Below are positions 23,110 through 32,711 of a stretch of DNA of 64,000 nt, piece after piece (position 1 is the first letter of the stretch; each line of letters begins with the position of its first letter). Below the pieces are notes generated by a model, which was given only the letters and a program-made list of their open reading frames with translations, was not told the DNA's origin and did no database searches. The position numbers were made by a program, and so were the translations under genes. Location: NCBI GenBank assembly GCA_023213315.1, contig JAKCPI010001635.1, positions 113,870 through 177,869 on the forward strand, read 5' to 3'. The DNA comes from Euborellia annulipes. Taxonomy: Eukaryota; Arthropoda; Insecta; Dermaptera; Anisolabididae.

Positions 23110-23441
23110 TATCAAGGAATAGTTGCTTAAGCAAAGACTGGCAGCCAAATTTTTTTTCTTTAAATATTTTATAGGGTCGACGTTTCAGTCTCGATAGAGG
23201 CAATCTTCAGGGCCTGTTAAATGTTAAAAAAAGTATATATATTTTGCATATATTTTTGACAAAAAAGCATATAGGCCTATATTTTGCATATACTTTTTTG
23301 ACACTTATTGGAACCTGAAGATGCCACTTAGTAGAGACCGAACTGCCCAAAAAATATTTAAAGAATAAAATTTGGTTGCCAGTCTTTGGTTAAGCAATCC
23401 TTCCTTGATACAACTCAACTATAATATTAATTTTAGAATAA
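23110..23441. mobile_element. Penelope-like palindromic element with two hammerhead-like cores
   Basis: The left arm has GCTTAAGCAAAGACTGGCAG, and the right arm its complement in ggttgccagtctttggttaa, with about 75 bp paired in each. Each arm carries a core: GTCGACGTTTCAGTCTCGAT to CTTCAG on the left, and CTGAAGATGCC...GACCGAAC on the right. A-rich flanks (aaaataaaaata type, near 23096-23109 and 23442-23455) may be the target duplication, but their simple composition makes this uncertain. Confidence 0.55.
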
Positions 23442-23579
23442 TAAAAATAAAAATACTAATAAAAATATAGAAAAAAACTTCGAAAATGAGACACTTAGTT
23501 TTCAATAACTTCTAATAAAGAAAAGTAATCACATTTATGTAGGCGTCTTGAATGTATAATAATTACTCTATTGTAAAGT

Positions 23580-23602
23580 AAATATATATATATATATATA
23601 TT
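23580..23602 (+). repeat. (TA)n microsatellite
   Basis: A run of about ten TA dinucleotides, followed by a T run. Confidence 0.85.
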
Positions 23603-23690
23603 TTTTTTTAAGAAAACAAAAGCCAATATATTTGAAATGAAAATTGTTAATATAAAAAGACATGCGATAAGAAAAGTAAAATGTAGAGAC

Positions 23691-23790
23691 CTGAAGTCGG
23701 TAGGCGGCGGGGGGCGTTGCTGAAAGGGAAGTAGGGTGAGTCGGGCCCAAAGGGCTCACTAGGCGCCGAACTATAGCTGTTGGCATACAC
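23691..23790 (-). CDS. Candidate 100-nt coding exon, minus strand
   Basis: On the minus strand an acceptor with a pyrimidine tract (CCTTTTGCCTGTTTCAG) opens a 100-nt GC-rich stretch that ends ACTTCAG followed by a GTCTCT donor. Read from its first base it encodes 33 residues without a stop, beginning Val-Tyr-Ala-Asn-Ser-Tyr-Ser-Ser and ending ProTyrPheProPheSerAsnAla then ArgArgLeuProThrSer, with one base left over. The peptide is rich in Ser and Pro with aromatic residues, like a disordered segment of a regulatory protein. It is far richer in GC than its flanks, and its phase joins the candidate microexon at 19209-19234. One other frame also stays open. I do not recognise the protein. A conserved non-coding element or a retroposed fragment are alternatives. 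Confidence 0.5.
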
Positions 23791-24361
23791 CTGAAACAGG
23801 CAAAAGGGCACACACACGGATTATTATTTTGTAAAACAGCCAAAATACTAAACAAATATATGATGGAAACAACAAACAACTAGGCAGGCATCTGGTGACC
23901 AATCATTTCTTCGATCAATTTGATAGTGCGTCAAAAAATAAATAAATCAATTGAGACGTGTGGAGAGAAAAATTTAAAAATGATAATCGAGATAAGAGTT
24001 TTTATTTTGATATGTAGTTTTATATTTTAGAAAGCTTTGAATTACAAAAATATAAGAGATAAGTTGTGCAAATGAACAAGTGTTTGAGGGAGAATATAGG
24101 CTCTAATGTATTTGTTGGATTATCTCTAACACTGTCGAAATAATTAGTTGAAATGGATGGTTGATAATCCATTTTACAGCAATCCCTCGATTAGTGCGAT
24201 TAATTGGTTGACCGATATTATGGCTAGTAGAAATCAATTGAATATAACTTAATAATATTAACTTATCAACTCTAAATCAAAATTTCATAGATTATACTAG
24301 CCTAATTAAAATAATTCCATCAGTAGATAAAAAAATAAATACATTTTGGGAGTGTGTCCCC

Positions 24362-24935
24362 TTTTTGTGGCGTTTAGTTTCCGACAGTAGGGTACAATTG
24401 AATTCAAGATGTAAAATTTATAAGTATGGGAAAATATTTATATTTTGATACCATGGCAACCATTTCTCCTATCTTTTCTATGGAGTACAAGAGTAAAGTG
24501 GTCTTCAGAAGATTTCAATCACAAAATGAGAATATACATTTTATAGAGAATCTAAAAAATAATTGATTTTTGAATTTTAAAAAAAATCGTTGGAGCAAAT
24601 TTAGAGAAAATCGAAAAAAACTGAAAAAGTGAATCAGTAAAGTACTAGTACTCTTTGGTCGATTTTGTTCAAAAGCTTCGTGTCACGTCCCATGGGGGTG
24701 CCTAACTTAAATATAAAATTTCAACTTCCTAGCTCTTTTCGTTCTTGAGATATTTTGTTCACAGACACACAGACAGACACACACACAGACACACAGACAG
24801 ACCATGTCGCGAAAACCACTTTTTGGATTCAGGGGACCTCAAAACGTGAAGATCCATCAAAATCTCGACATCGAATTTTTGACATGAACAATACTTCTCT
24901 CTCTATATATTAACATATATATAGAGGAGAAAAAA
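24362..24935 (+). mobile_element. Family A element, left hairpin lost
   Basis: Begins within TTTTTGTGGCGTTTAGTTTC, just after where the left hairpin should end. It then runs with high similarity through the CCATGGCAACCATTTCTCCT block, the CA/GACA tract (24765-24800), CATGTCGCGAAAACCAC and the TATATA hairpin. The last word is altered (gaggagaaaaaaaa instead of GGTAAGAGAAAGTAA). Confidence 0.85.
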
Positions 24936-25469
24936 AAGTGGGCGAATTTTTTTTCCTACTGTAAGCCCACCTATCTTTCTTAGTGGTTGATGGAATTGAT
25001 CTTGTAAAAAGAAAGAAAGAGAGAGAAGGGTTATTTTTAAATAGTCTGGAGTGATAGTGCTAACTATGAACATATATATGGACCCTGTTATGCATTAGTG
25101 TGTCAAGCGCCAAAAAATTAAGCACGGTATATTGTTTCAAATGCTATAATTAATAGTATTTTTTATGAAATATGTCTTAAAAAAATTTATATTTACAGTT
25201 ACTTGCACAATTGACAAAAAAAATTATATATAATCTAATCCAGTGGTTCCCGACCTTTTTGGCCCATCGCCCCTTTCTGGAGGTTGTCTATCACCTATCG
25301 CCCCCCCTTTTCATTTTCATTGCATGATTTAAAATTTTTAACAAAAAAGTACTTTATTTCAAAGTGAATCACTCAAGTTCCTCAGAAAACGTTTTCTTTT
25401 CAAAATGAATACACCTGCAGAAATAGTGACTGAAACGGTGAAATTTTCAAATATGAGTAGGATGGAAGC

Positions 25470-25600
25470 AGGAAAGAAATCAGACAAAAATTTAATCAAT
25501 CTTTATCTAATTTTTAATTTCGATTGCCGACATTTCGGACGCAATCGCATCCTTCCTCAGGATAAAGATTGATTAAATTTTTGTCTGATTTCTTTCCTGG
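25470..25600. ncRNA. Long hairpin with hammerhead-like core in its loop
   Basis: Arms of about 38 bp (25470-25507 and 25561-25599, aggaaagaaatcagacaaaa and complement) pair almost perfectly. The 53-nt loop, read on the minus strand, has CTGAGGA, stem II GGATGC/GCGTCC with a GATT loop, GAAATGTC. Only one base of the CTGATGA box differs. The long arms act as an extended, internally bulged stem I. Confidence 0.5.
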
Positions 25601-25729
25601 CGTAACCTTTTAAAAATCTAATAATAATTTTATTTTTAGTAAGGAAATAACAAAAATGCATCTTTTTTCGGTCAATCTTTATTTAATGAAAAAAAAATGA
25701 CAAAAATTATTAATCAATTCTAGATTGGG

Positions 25730-25775
25730 ACGTTTCAATTCTAGATTGGAATTATCATCAGACTATTTTATTTTT
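25730..25775 (-). ncRNA. Hammerhead-like core inside the hAT element
   Basis: On the minus strand: exact CTGATGA, stem II AATTC/GAATT with a CAATCTA loop, exact GAAACGTC. Stem I is poor. The related copy at 35195-35236 has CTGAAGA and GAAACGTC with the same stem II, showing that the stem is shared between copies. Confidence 0.5.
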
Positions 25776-25957
25776 ATGTCAATATTTTTTTCTCTTTGAT
25801 TTATTCTTTTAAATTTTAGTTAACTCTAATAATTTTTCCCCCTTTGAATACTCACGCCCCCCCAGTCGCCCCCCGCTTATTTATCGCCCCCCTGATATCC
25901 CAAATCGCCCACTTGGGGGCGACGCCCCAGGTTGGGAACCACTGATCTAATCAAAAC

Positions 25958-26211
25958 GCCCTCGGGGTTTGGTGTAGAGGTTAGCGTGATAACCTCGTAT
26001 ATCAAAAGTCGCGAGTTCGGACCCCAGGCAGTTCGATGATTTTATTTAAGCCATTTGGATACCAAATGGCTTAAATAAGAATGCCTGGACCCCTAATATG
26101 TATGTTAATCTCTATAACGGATAAGTAAAAGTCTTAAATGGCCTAAGTTGCCGAAAAGACTGTCTGTATGTGTGTGTGAATGAGAAAAAACTGTGAGTGT
26201 TAAAAAAAAAA
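25958..26211 (+). mobile_element. tRNA-derived SINE (GCCCTCGGGG family) with 13-bp TSD
   Basis: The head GTTTGGTGTAGAGGTTAGCG forms the A-box region, and GCGAGTTCGGACCCCAGGCA the B box. The body has a foldback gccatttggataccaaatgg. The tail includes GCCGAAAAGACTGT, (TG)n and GAGTGTTAAAAAAAAA. The duplication atctaatcaaaac occurs at 25945-25957 and 26212-26224. Other copies are at 53810, 55630 (reverse), and truncated ones at 42053, 51428 and 63615. Confidence 0.9.
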
Positions 26212-26287
26212 ATCTAATCAAAACAAAAAACTTTAATATGAGGATGCGTTACAAGGGCAGCCAAGGCGAAAAATAAAACAAAAATCT

Positions 26288-26340
26288 ATTTTTTGTCGAC
26301 GTTTCGAGTGCCGATCGCACTCTTCATCAGGACAAAAATG
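26288..26340 (-). ncRNA. Hammerhead ribozyme motif, best copy
   Basis: Minus strand: stem I strand ATTTTTGTC (26331-26339), CTGATGA (26324-26330), one extra A, stem II GAGTGC/GCACTC with loop GATCG (26306-26322), GAAA (26302-26305), then the self-complementary ACGU as stem III, C17 at 26298, and stem I partner GACAAAAA (26290-26297). Eight consecutive stem I pairs form. A two-base-pair ACGU stem III without a loop is weak in a single unit but forms well between two copies, as in known dimeric hammerheads. Cleavage is predicted just after the C at 26298. Confidence 0.65.
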
Positions 26341-26478
26341 ATGTCAATTCGTCAGGTTGTTTGACATGGCAGTGTAGCAATATTCATTCGACCTCGAAAT
26401 ACTAGAGTCTTCAAGTAAATGTAAATTGGTTAAAACGTTGCTACACTGCCATGTCAAACAACTTGACGAATTGACATC

Positions 26479-26530
26479 ATTTTTGTCCTGATGAAGAGTG
26501 CGATCGGCACTCGAAACGTCAACAAAAAAT
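26479..26530 (+). ncRNA. Hammerhead ribozyme motif, inverted partner
   Basis: Same design as 26288-26340: ATTTTTGTC (26479-26487), CTGATGA (26488-26494), stem II GAGTGC/GCACTC, GAAA (26513-26516), ACGTC to 26520, then AACAAAAAA. The first pair of stem I is lost (C opposite A), but the remaining pairs hold. Confidence 0.6.
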
Positions 26531-27337
26531 AGATTTTTGTTTTATTTTTCGCCTTGGCTGCCCTTGTAACGCATCCTCATATCATAATATCCAGCCATCA
26601 AGAAACAACTAGCAAAAAACTTTAATGTTAATTTTCTCAAATCTCGGTAGCTGGCGCTTGACACACTAATGCCTAACAGGGTCCATATAATCATTCAAAA
26701 ATTTGATATCTTGCTAGTAAATCTTATAAATTCTTTCGGCCAAATTTTGATTATACTGTATTCTTCAGTTGATAATAAAAAATAAATCATCTCTTTGTTT
26801 ATTTATTGTATTTTGTTGTGTAGAAAGGTACCAAGGAGTCAAAGAGAATAAAAAAAAAAAAAATTATCTCTTTATTTATTGTAATATAAAAATTTGCATT
26901 CATGTGAAGAGACAGTAATATATTTGTTAAAATTTCAGTAATAAATTTTTTGATATCTCAGATATTTCATCAGCTTCCTGGTAAAAATTTCTTCAATAGG
27001 ACAGAATTTTTTATTCTAAACGACTAACTAAAATATTATATTAAACAATAATAGTTAAACGGCAAGAATATTGTTATTAATATAAATTAACATATGACAT
27101 GCATTCAAAAGTTAAAGCCATCGCTCGGGAATTCCCACCCGCTGTGCAAAAGAAGGTTTTTCATAGCTGAATGACTTTCTAAAAAAAATACGGTAAATTT
27201 AAAAATCCCCAACTGCTTTATTGCGCTCGCTTTGAATAAACTAATGACGGCGAGTGAGGAATCGCACTTTTAATTTTTATAATCTTATAATATGGGAATT
27301 TTATTAATGTATGCAAAATATTTGTAGAGGATAATCT

Positions 27338-27382
27338 GAAGATGGGGCAATAAATTTGGTCCGAAACATCTCTAATGAATTA
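27338..27382 (+). other. Solitary hammerhead-like core, degenerate
   Basis: Reads CTGAAGATGGGGC, loop aataaat, TTGGTCCGAAACATC. The layout of box, stem-loop and GAAAC is kept, with CTGAAGA for CTGATGA and ACAUC for ACGUC. No palindromic partner is seen nearby. Confidence 0.35.
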
Positions 27383-27633
27383 ACCATTTGAGTTTTTTTT
27401 TTCTTTTGGATGAAGCACCTTATTTCCTCTCTGTCATAATGATCTATTGGTAAACACAAAATTAAATGGACACGTCGCCTAATTTTCTCAATATAAGCTT
27501 TTTTTTACTAGTATATTATGTAAGTCAAATACTTTATCTAAACTACTATTTTAAAGAGATAATTGCCTCTAGTTTATGAAAAAAATTTTTGATTGAATCA
27601 ACAATCAACACACGAAAAAATGTATTCATTTAA

Positions 27634-28030
27634 GGTGCGCGTCTCGAAAGGCCGTTAGAAAACGATTGACTACCGAGTTACTCTAGGCGGCAAGAGATGG
27701 CGTTAGTTTTTCCCATAGGAATTCAAGGGATTTATTCCATTTCATTTGAAAGTTTCCAGCTAATTAATTAAGGGTAAAAAATTAATTATTTTTTAACACA
27801 ATGATTACTAATTTAATTATCTATAAGTTATAGAGCGAATTTTTTAAAAATAACTTTTATTTAATGCGATTAATCTAAAAAAAAAATTTATTTTTTCGAA
27901 AATCAAAAAAAAAGGCTTCTATAAGTTGTAGACATTTTAAATAGCTTTTATTTAAAAAATATTTGAGGTCGATAACTTCAAAATTGTGGCCGCTGGAAAC
28001 TCCCAAAATTAGCACCTTGAGACGCGCACC
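27634..28030 (+). mobile_element. Family B TTAA element, copy 1
   Basis: The ends are GGTGCGCGTCTCGAAAGGCC and GAGACGCGCACC, with TTAA at the left flank (27630-27633). The right flank is altered where a SINE begins. The body matches 29065-29464 (opposite orientation) and 31571-31967. No open frame of interest. Confidence 0.85.
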
Positions 28031-28200
28031 CTTGGCTCAGAGATAGAGCATTGGTTTCTGATACCAAAGGTCAAGGGTTCGGATCCCGTCCCAGGCGACA
28101 AAATTTATTTCAATTAAATTGTATACCAATCAATTGAAATAAATAGAAACGGGGTCTAAATGACCTCCAAAGCCGAAAAAGACTTTAAAACGAATTAAAA
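28031..28200 (+). mobile_element. tRNA-derived SINE abutting family B
   Basis: The head TTGGCTCAGAGATAGAGCAT (A box) and CAAGGGTTCGGATCCCGTCC (B box) form one of the best pol III promoters in the window. The body has TTTCAATTAAATTGTATACC and the tail is GACTTTAAAACGAATTAAAA. It starts exactly at the end of the family B element and removes the expected TTAA there. Confidence 0.8.
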
Positions 28201-29064
28201 AAAAAATTAATTAAGAATTTAATGTGAATACGAAACTTTTTAAAAATGTGTAATTAATTACTTTGATTAGTTGAGGATAATATTTATTTCCCTTATTAAT
28301 ACCGGTTTATTTTCAATATGGAGTGTATAAAATAAAATTTATTATTCGTACTATTTTTTAATTAGCGTTATTATTATTATAACTTTGGAACATTTGAAAT
28401 CAAATTTGTTAAAATACATATCCACTGAATTTTAGATGATAAAAAATTGCTGATCTAAGAAACAGGACTATCAGTAAGCTAATATTAATTAAAAATTTAT
28501 ATTAATAAAAAATTTAATCGGTTTTTCTATTTATACAGGTAGTAATTTGAATAATAAACTACTTTGCAGATATTAATTTTATTAGTTATTTTAGTTAATT
28601 TAAAAACAATAAAAATCAAGTTCTGAATTTCTATAAACCATTGTAGAGCTAATAAAATAGAGTAATCAATTTTTTTTTTTTTATTTAAAGTCTTTTTAAA
28701 AGTTTTTCGCCTTTGGGGAGAATAAGTGGATTGTATTTATCCGTGGGGATAAGACAAGATTTCCGAGACTTGTAGAGCAATAAAACGTAATAGGATTTAA
28801 ATCCTATGGCTTAAGGTTGATTTGAGAGATACACATTTAAATTAATCACTGGGTAGTTTAGAAATGGACCTCAATCTAGATTGAGTCGATGTCGAAAAGG
28901 AGCCGACCGGCCGGAGGCGCACTATACTGCAGACACACGGAGATACGACGCCAACGAGCCAAATTAATAAATTATCACACAAGAATATTCTTGCCAATTG
29001 TTTTTTTTTTTTATCTCAAAATCACTAAATTATTGATTTTTTTAGTGTAATTTCTTTCCTTTAA

Positions 29065-29464
29065 GGTGCGCGTCTCGGGGTGCTAATTTTGGGACTTTCC
29101 AGCGGCCACAATTTTGAAGCTATCGACCTCAAATTTTTTTTAAATTAAAGCTATTTAAAATATCTACAACTTATAGAAGCCCTTTTTTTGATTTTCGAAA
29201 AAATAAATTTTTTTTTCAGATTAATCGCATTAAATAAAAGATATTTTTAAAAAATCCGCTCTATATCTTATAGATAATTAAATTAGTACCTAATCATTGT
29301 GTTAAAAAATAATTAATTTTCTACCCTTAATTAATTAGCTGGAAACTTTAAAATGAAATGGAATAAATCCCTTGTATTCCTATGGGAAAAACTAACGCCA
29401 TCTCTTGCCGCTTCGAGTAACTCGATAGTCAATCGTGTTATAACTGCTTTTCGAGACGCTCACC
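29065..29464 (-). mobile_element. Family B TTAA element, copy 2
   Basis: Flanked by TTAA on both sides (29061-29064 and 29465-29468), with ends GGTGCGCGTCTCG and GAGACGCTCACC. It is oriented opposite to copies 1 and 3. A TTAA target with short inverted ends fits the piggyBac group, but no transposase supports it. Confidence 0.85.
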
Positions 29465-29756
29465 TTAAGAGGATGAAAAACGCGCTATTTTTAAATACTG
29501 TATAGCCGGAGGGCCTGTCAACGGAAACAGTCACCACAATCGTTACGTTTAAGTGATGCCAAGCGTTGAAAAGCTCCCGATCACAGCGTGTGGAACGTCC
29601 CCCGGTAGACATCAATACTCTGTATTTTCAATTTTATAAATAAATTAATCACCCCTAAATAACCTCTGTACCCGAAGAAGAGTTTAAAAAAATACAGTAT
29701 ATTCAAATAGAGATATGAGTGAAGATTATTTTACCATATTAAAACTTTTCTGAAAA

Positions 29757-30560
29757 TTCCGGTGTGATGATCAAACGATCGAAAATTGAAAATTGTTTTG
29801 GGCACACAGGATTTTTGAATCGACATATAGGCGATATTTAGTTTTTCTTCATCTTAAAATTCAAGATGTACAGTAAAATGGACAAGAAAAATACTTATAT
29901 TTGTTATCATTTCTCTTATATTTTCTATCAAGTACAAGTGTAAAGTGTGTGCTTCAACCATTTTTGAAGGGAATACGCATTTTAAAGAACATCTAAAAAA
30001 TAATTGATTTATGAATTTATAATCAAAATCGTTAAAGAGAATTTTAGAAAATCGAAAAAAAATCAAACAAACTGAAAAAGTACATTAGTATAGTAGTAGT
30101 AGGCCTACTCTTTGGTCGATTTTAGTAGCTTTTCCAGGAAGATATCTAACTTAAAAATTGAATTTAAACCTTGTAGCTCTTTTCCATCTTGAGATGATTT
30201 TGTTCTCAAACAAATAGACCATTTGATCCTCAAAACCTGTATTTCCATCAAAATCTCGACATCGAATTTTTGACATGAATATTAATAAATCGCCTGCTGA
30301 GAATGCTGAGTGGTGAAAGTCCGAAATTCAACAATTCGAGAAAATGCGTTTGAAAGTTTTATAAACATAAAGGCCTACAATTAAATAGCCGGGCAACAAA
30401 TGAATGGGCCAGAAACAATAGGAAAGAATGAAAATATATTTCCTCCACTTTGGCACTCAAAAGAGAAGACGTTTTAGCAATGTTTGGTAGGCCTAACTCA
30501 AAAATTGCATTTTCGGACTTTGGCCACTATCAGCAGGCGATATTTAGGTAAGAGAAAATA
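29757..30560 (+). mobile_element. Family A element, divergent, with nested MITE
   Basis: The left part is weakly preserved (ggtgtgatgatcaaacgatc). The TTGATTTATGAATTTATAAT, CTCTTTGGTCGATTTTAGT and AAAATCTCGACATCGAATTT blocks are clear. The right hairpin is interrupted by the MITE 30291-30539 and then resumes as atatttaggtaagagaaaat. Confidence 0.75.
30291..30539 (-). mobile_element. GCCTGCTGAGAAT-ended MITE, copy 2
   Basis: The ends are CGCCTGCTGAGAATGCTGAG and TATCAGCAGGCG. The interior is inverted relative to the copy at 17016-17262, and it occupies the same TATATA position of another family A element. Confidence 0.75.
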
Positions 30561-30799
30561 AAAATTTATTAGATAATTATTGTTAGAAAATCTCTATTTA
30601 TTAAGCTATATTTCTTTGCTGGTATAATGAGATACATTAATCCTCTGGTCAAAAAATACTTGTTAATTAAGAGAATATCACTGTATGAATGTTGAATTTT
30701 TTTTTATTTTAGCGTGTTCATAAACATGTTCCTGTAATTGGTGCATTTATTATATTATTAGTTGTGAATGTAATTTTGATGGTGATCATCAATCAGCCA

Positions 30800-31060
30800 T
30801 TAATGTTCTCCCTGTGTCTATTGGCGGGGGTCGAGAGAGATTGTCCCTCGTCATCGGCATGCATTCGGCATCCGACAAGGCCAGAGAGTCAGTTCAGACT
30901 CTTCTTCGATGTCGAATGTCGATGTCGATGTCTTCGGTGGTGTCTAATTACGCGGCTGGCATTCAGACCATATATCAATGTCATTTCCCCTCCTACTCCC
31001 TTACCATAGACAGGCACATCATGTCCCGTTTACGGGTCTCATTTCGAAAATAATGAGCTT
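30800..31060. other. GC-richer patch with TCGATG repeats
   Basis: Contains gatgtcgatgtcgatgtctt and several open frames on the plus strand, but no paired splice sites or recognisable peptide. It may be a conserved non-coding element or a decayed exon. Confidence 0.25.
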
Positions 31061-31340
31061 TTACCAAGAAATTGCTCCTCAATTAGACATTTGTTATTTT
31101 AAAGCTGAATATCAAATGTTTTTCCGTGTTGTTGTTGTTGTTGTTTGCGAGAGGAAAAAAAAATATTCAAAACTTTTTAAAACAAAGAAGGATATTTATG
31201 TCAACGGAAACATTTCTTATTCTAAGATTCTAAGATACAATTTATTTTAATTTAAGAATAAAAACATGGGAAAAAAATTTATTTAAATTCAATAATCATT
31301 GATCTCCTCTCCATGTTATTATTGTATTTATACTAGAATA

Positions 31341-31450
31341 AGTTTTTTTTTATTTCATTTAAGGTCTTTTGTATCGAAGGCCATTAAGATTGGTAGCCAA
31401 TCCAATTGAAATTATCGCATGTACGGGATGCGAACCCTTGACCTTTCGTC
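31341..31450 (-). mobile_element. tRNA-derived SINE, 5' part missing
   Basis: The minus strand has AAGGGTTCGCATCCCGTACA (B box), then TTTCAATTGGATTGGCTACC and the tail CTTAATGGCCTTCGATACAA with a poly(A) end. The A-box half is missing. Confidence 0.65.
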
Positions 31451-31570
31451 TTTCATTTTATTTAATTTCTATCTATCATTTAATTAAATAGAGAAAAATT
31501 AAACACAAATAAATAATTTTTCCATGTTACTGAGGAATTATCACCCTAAATTAAAAAAAAAATTATTTAA

Positions 31571-31967
31571 GGTGCGCGTCTCGAAAAGCCGTTAGAAGAC
31601 GATTCACTACCGAGTTACTCGAGGCGGCAAGAGATGGCGTTAGTTTTTCCCATAGGAATACAAGGGATTTATTCCATTTCATTTTAGAGATTCCAGCTAA
31701 TTAATTAAGGGTAGAAAATTAATTGTTTTTTAACACAATGATTACTAATTTAATTATCTATAAGATGTAGAGCGAATTTTTTAAAAATATCTTTTATTTA
31801 ATGCGATTAATCTAAAAAAAAAAAATTATTTTTTCGAAAATCAAAAAAAGGGCTTCTATAAGTTGTAGATATTTTAAATAGCTTTAATTTAAAAAAAATT
31901 TGAGGTCGATAGCTTCAAAATTGTGGCCGCTGGAATCTCCCAAAATTAACTCCCCGAGATGCGCACC
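31571..31967 (+). mobile_element. Family B TTAA element, copy 3
   Basis: TTAA flanks at 31567-31570 and 31968-31971 with ends GGTGCGCGTCTCG and GAGATGCGCACC. Nearly identical in body to copy 1. A reverse SINE begins immediately after the right TTAA. Confidence 0.85.
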
Positions 31968-31972
31968 TTAAG

Positions 31973-32125
31973 GTTTTTTTTTGGCATCTGTGGCCATTTA
32001 GATCGCTTTAAATTGATTGGTATCCAATTCAATTGAAATAAATTTCTCGCCTGGGACGGGATGCAAACCCTTGACCTTTGGCACCAGAAGCTAATGCTCT
32101 ACCTCCGAGCCATAGGTCAAGGGCA
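31973..32125 (-). mobile_element. tRNA-derived SINE abutting family B copy 3
   Basis: Minus strand: ATGGCTCGGAGGTAGAGCAT (A box), CAAGGGTTTGCATCCCGTCC (B box with one change), TTTCAATTGAATTGGATACC, and a tail ending in a T/A run against the family B terminus. Related to the SINE at 28031. Confidence 0.75.
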
Positions 32126-32510
32126 TCACTCCTAAATGAGCAGAAAAGTTTAAAAAAAATCTGACCTATTTTAGGTTGATAAACATAAACACCTATCAAA
32201 ACAAGATATTAAAAAAAATTCCATTTGCTAAATCAATTGCCTACATCCTCTAGTTAATTATTGATTATACATTATCTAGTATGCATTTTATTTCAATAAT
32301 TAGAGCTTTAGTGTACGATATACAATAATATTGGTATAATTTATAGCCTATTTTACAAGATAATTAAAAAAAAAAAAAATAGTTGAGTCTGTACTAATAA
32401 GGATTAATGTTATAACTAGCCGCACCGCCCACCTTTGGCCAAAGGCTCCGTCCTCCTGTACCCTCCTTCTTTAATCACGCAAATTTTCAGACAAACTAGC
32501 CGCGGTGCCT

Positions 32511-32699
32511 GCCTTCGGCACACCGATTGAGCAAAACGCTCAATGGCAAAACATTTTGTTCAATGATGTCGAATCATGCTCAATTGTGTTTTGCCTCCTA
32601 ATGGTTGACCCTTTGAAAAGCATTGAAAAAAAAACAGTTTTAAGCACGGAAAAACGTTTTATCCAAGAGCGATTTTGCTCAATTGGTGTGCGTTCAGCC
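32511..32699. mobile_element. MITE with GCACACC...GGTGTGC ends
   Basis: Inverted ends, cggcacaccgattgagcaaa and ttttgctcaattggtgtgcg, enclose AAAACGCTCAATGGCAAAAC-type words mirrored at both sides. The duplicated flank is not clear, so the superfamily is not assigned. Confidence 0.55.
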
Positions 32700-32711
32700 T
32701 AACAAGGAATG

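Larger units (their letters stand above)
25241..25944. mobile_element. hAT-type element, 704 bp, perfect 8-bp TSD
   Basis: The ends are CAGTGGTTCCCGACCTTTTT and AGGTTGGGAACCACTG. The duplication atctaatc is exact at 25233-25240 and 25945-25952, and the site is single in the family D copy at 38020. Subterminal CGCCCC-rich blocks are mirrored. Two hammerhead-like cores lie inside (25525-25560 and 25736-25772). The right half recurs at 35084-35457, so the core at 25736 was copied along with the DNA element. There is no transposase frame. Confidence 0.85.
26238..26612. mobile_element. Penelope-like palindromic element with two hammerhead ribozyme motifs
   Basis: Arms of 143 bp (26238-26380 and 26438-26580) are inverted copies with only about two mismatches, around a 57-nt spacer. 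A 32-nt unpaired tail follows (26581-26612). The target duplication caaaaaactttaat is exact at 26224-26237 and 26613-26626. Each arm holds a complete hammerhead-like core. Inverted terminal repeats, variable-length target duplication and ribozyme motifs are known together in Penelope-like retroelements. No reverse transcriptase or GIY-YIG coding is present, so this is a short non-autonomous form. Confidence 0.7.
25079..26685. mobile_element. Family D TA element opened by three nested insertions
   Basis: The ends TGGACCCTGTTATGCATTAG and CTAACAGGGTCCA are flanked by TA. An uninterrupted 256-bp copy lies at 37851-38106. Here the same body is split by a hAT element (25241-25944), a SINE (25958-26211) and a palindromic retroelement (26238-26612), each with its own duplication of host sequence. 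It is non-coding and probably Tc1/mariner-type from the TA flanks. Confidence 0.85.

Noticed and set aside
28031..28105. Possible functional tRNA gene
   Set aside because: A and B boxes are good, but the acceptor stem does not pair and the sequence continues into a SINE body with an A-rich tail.
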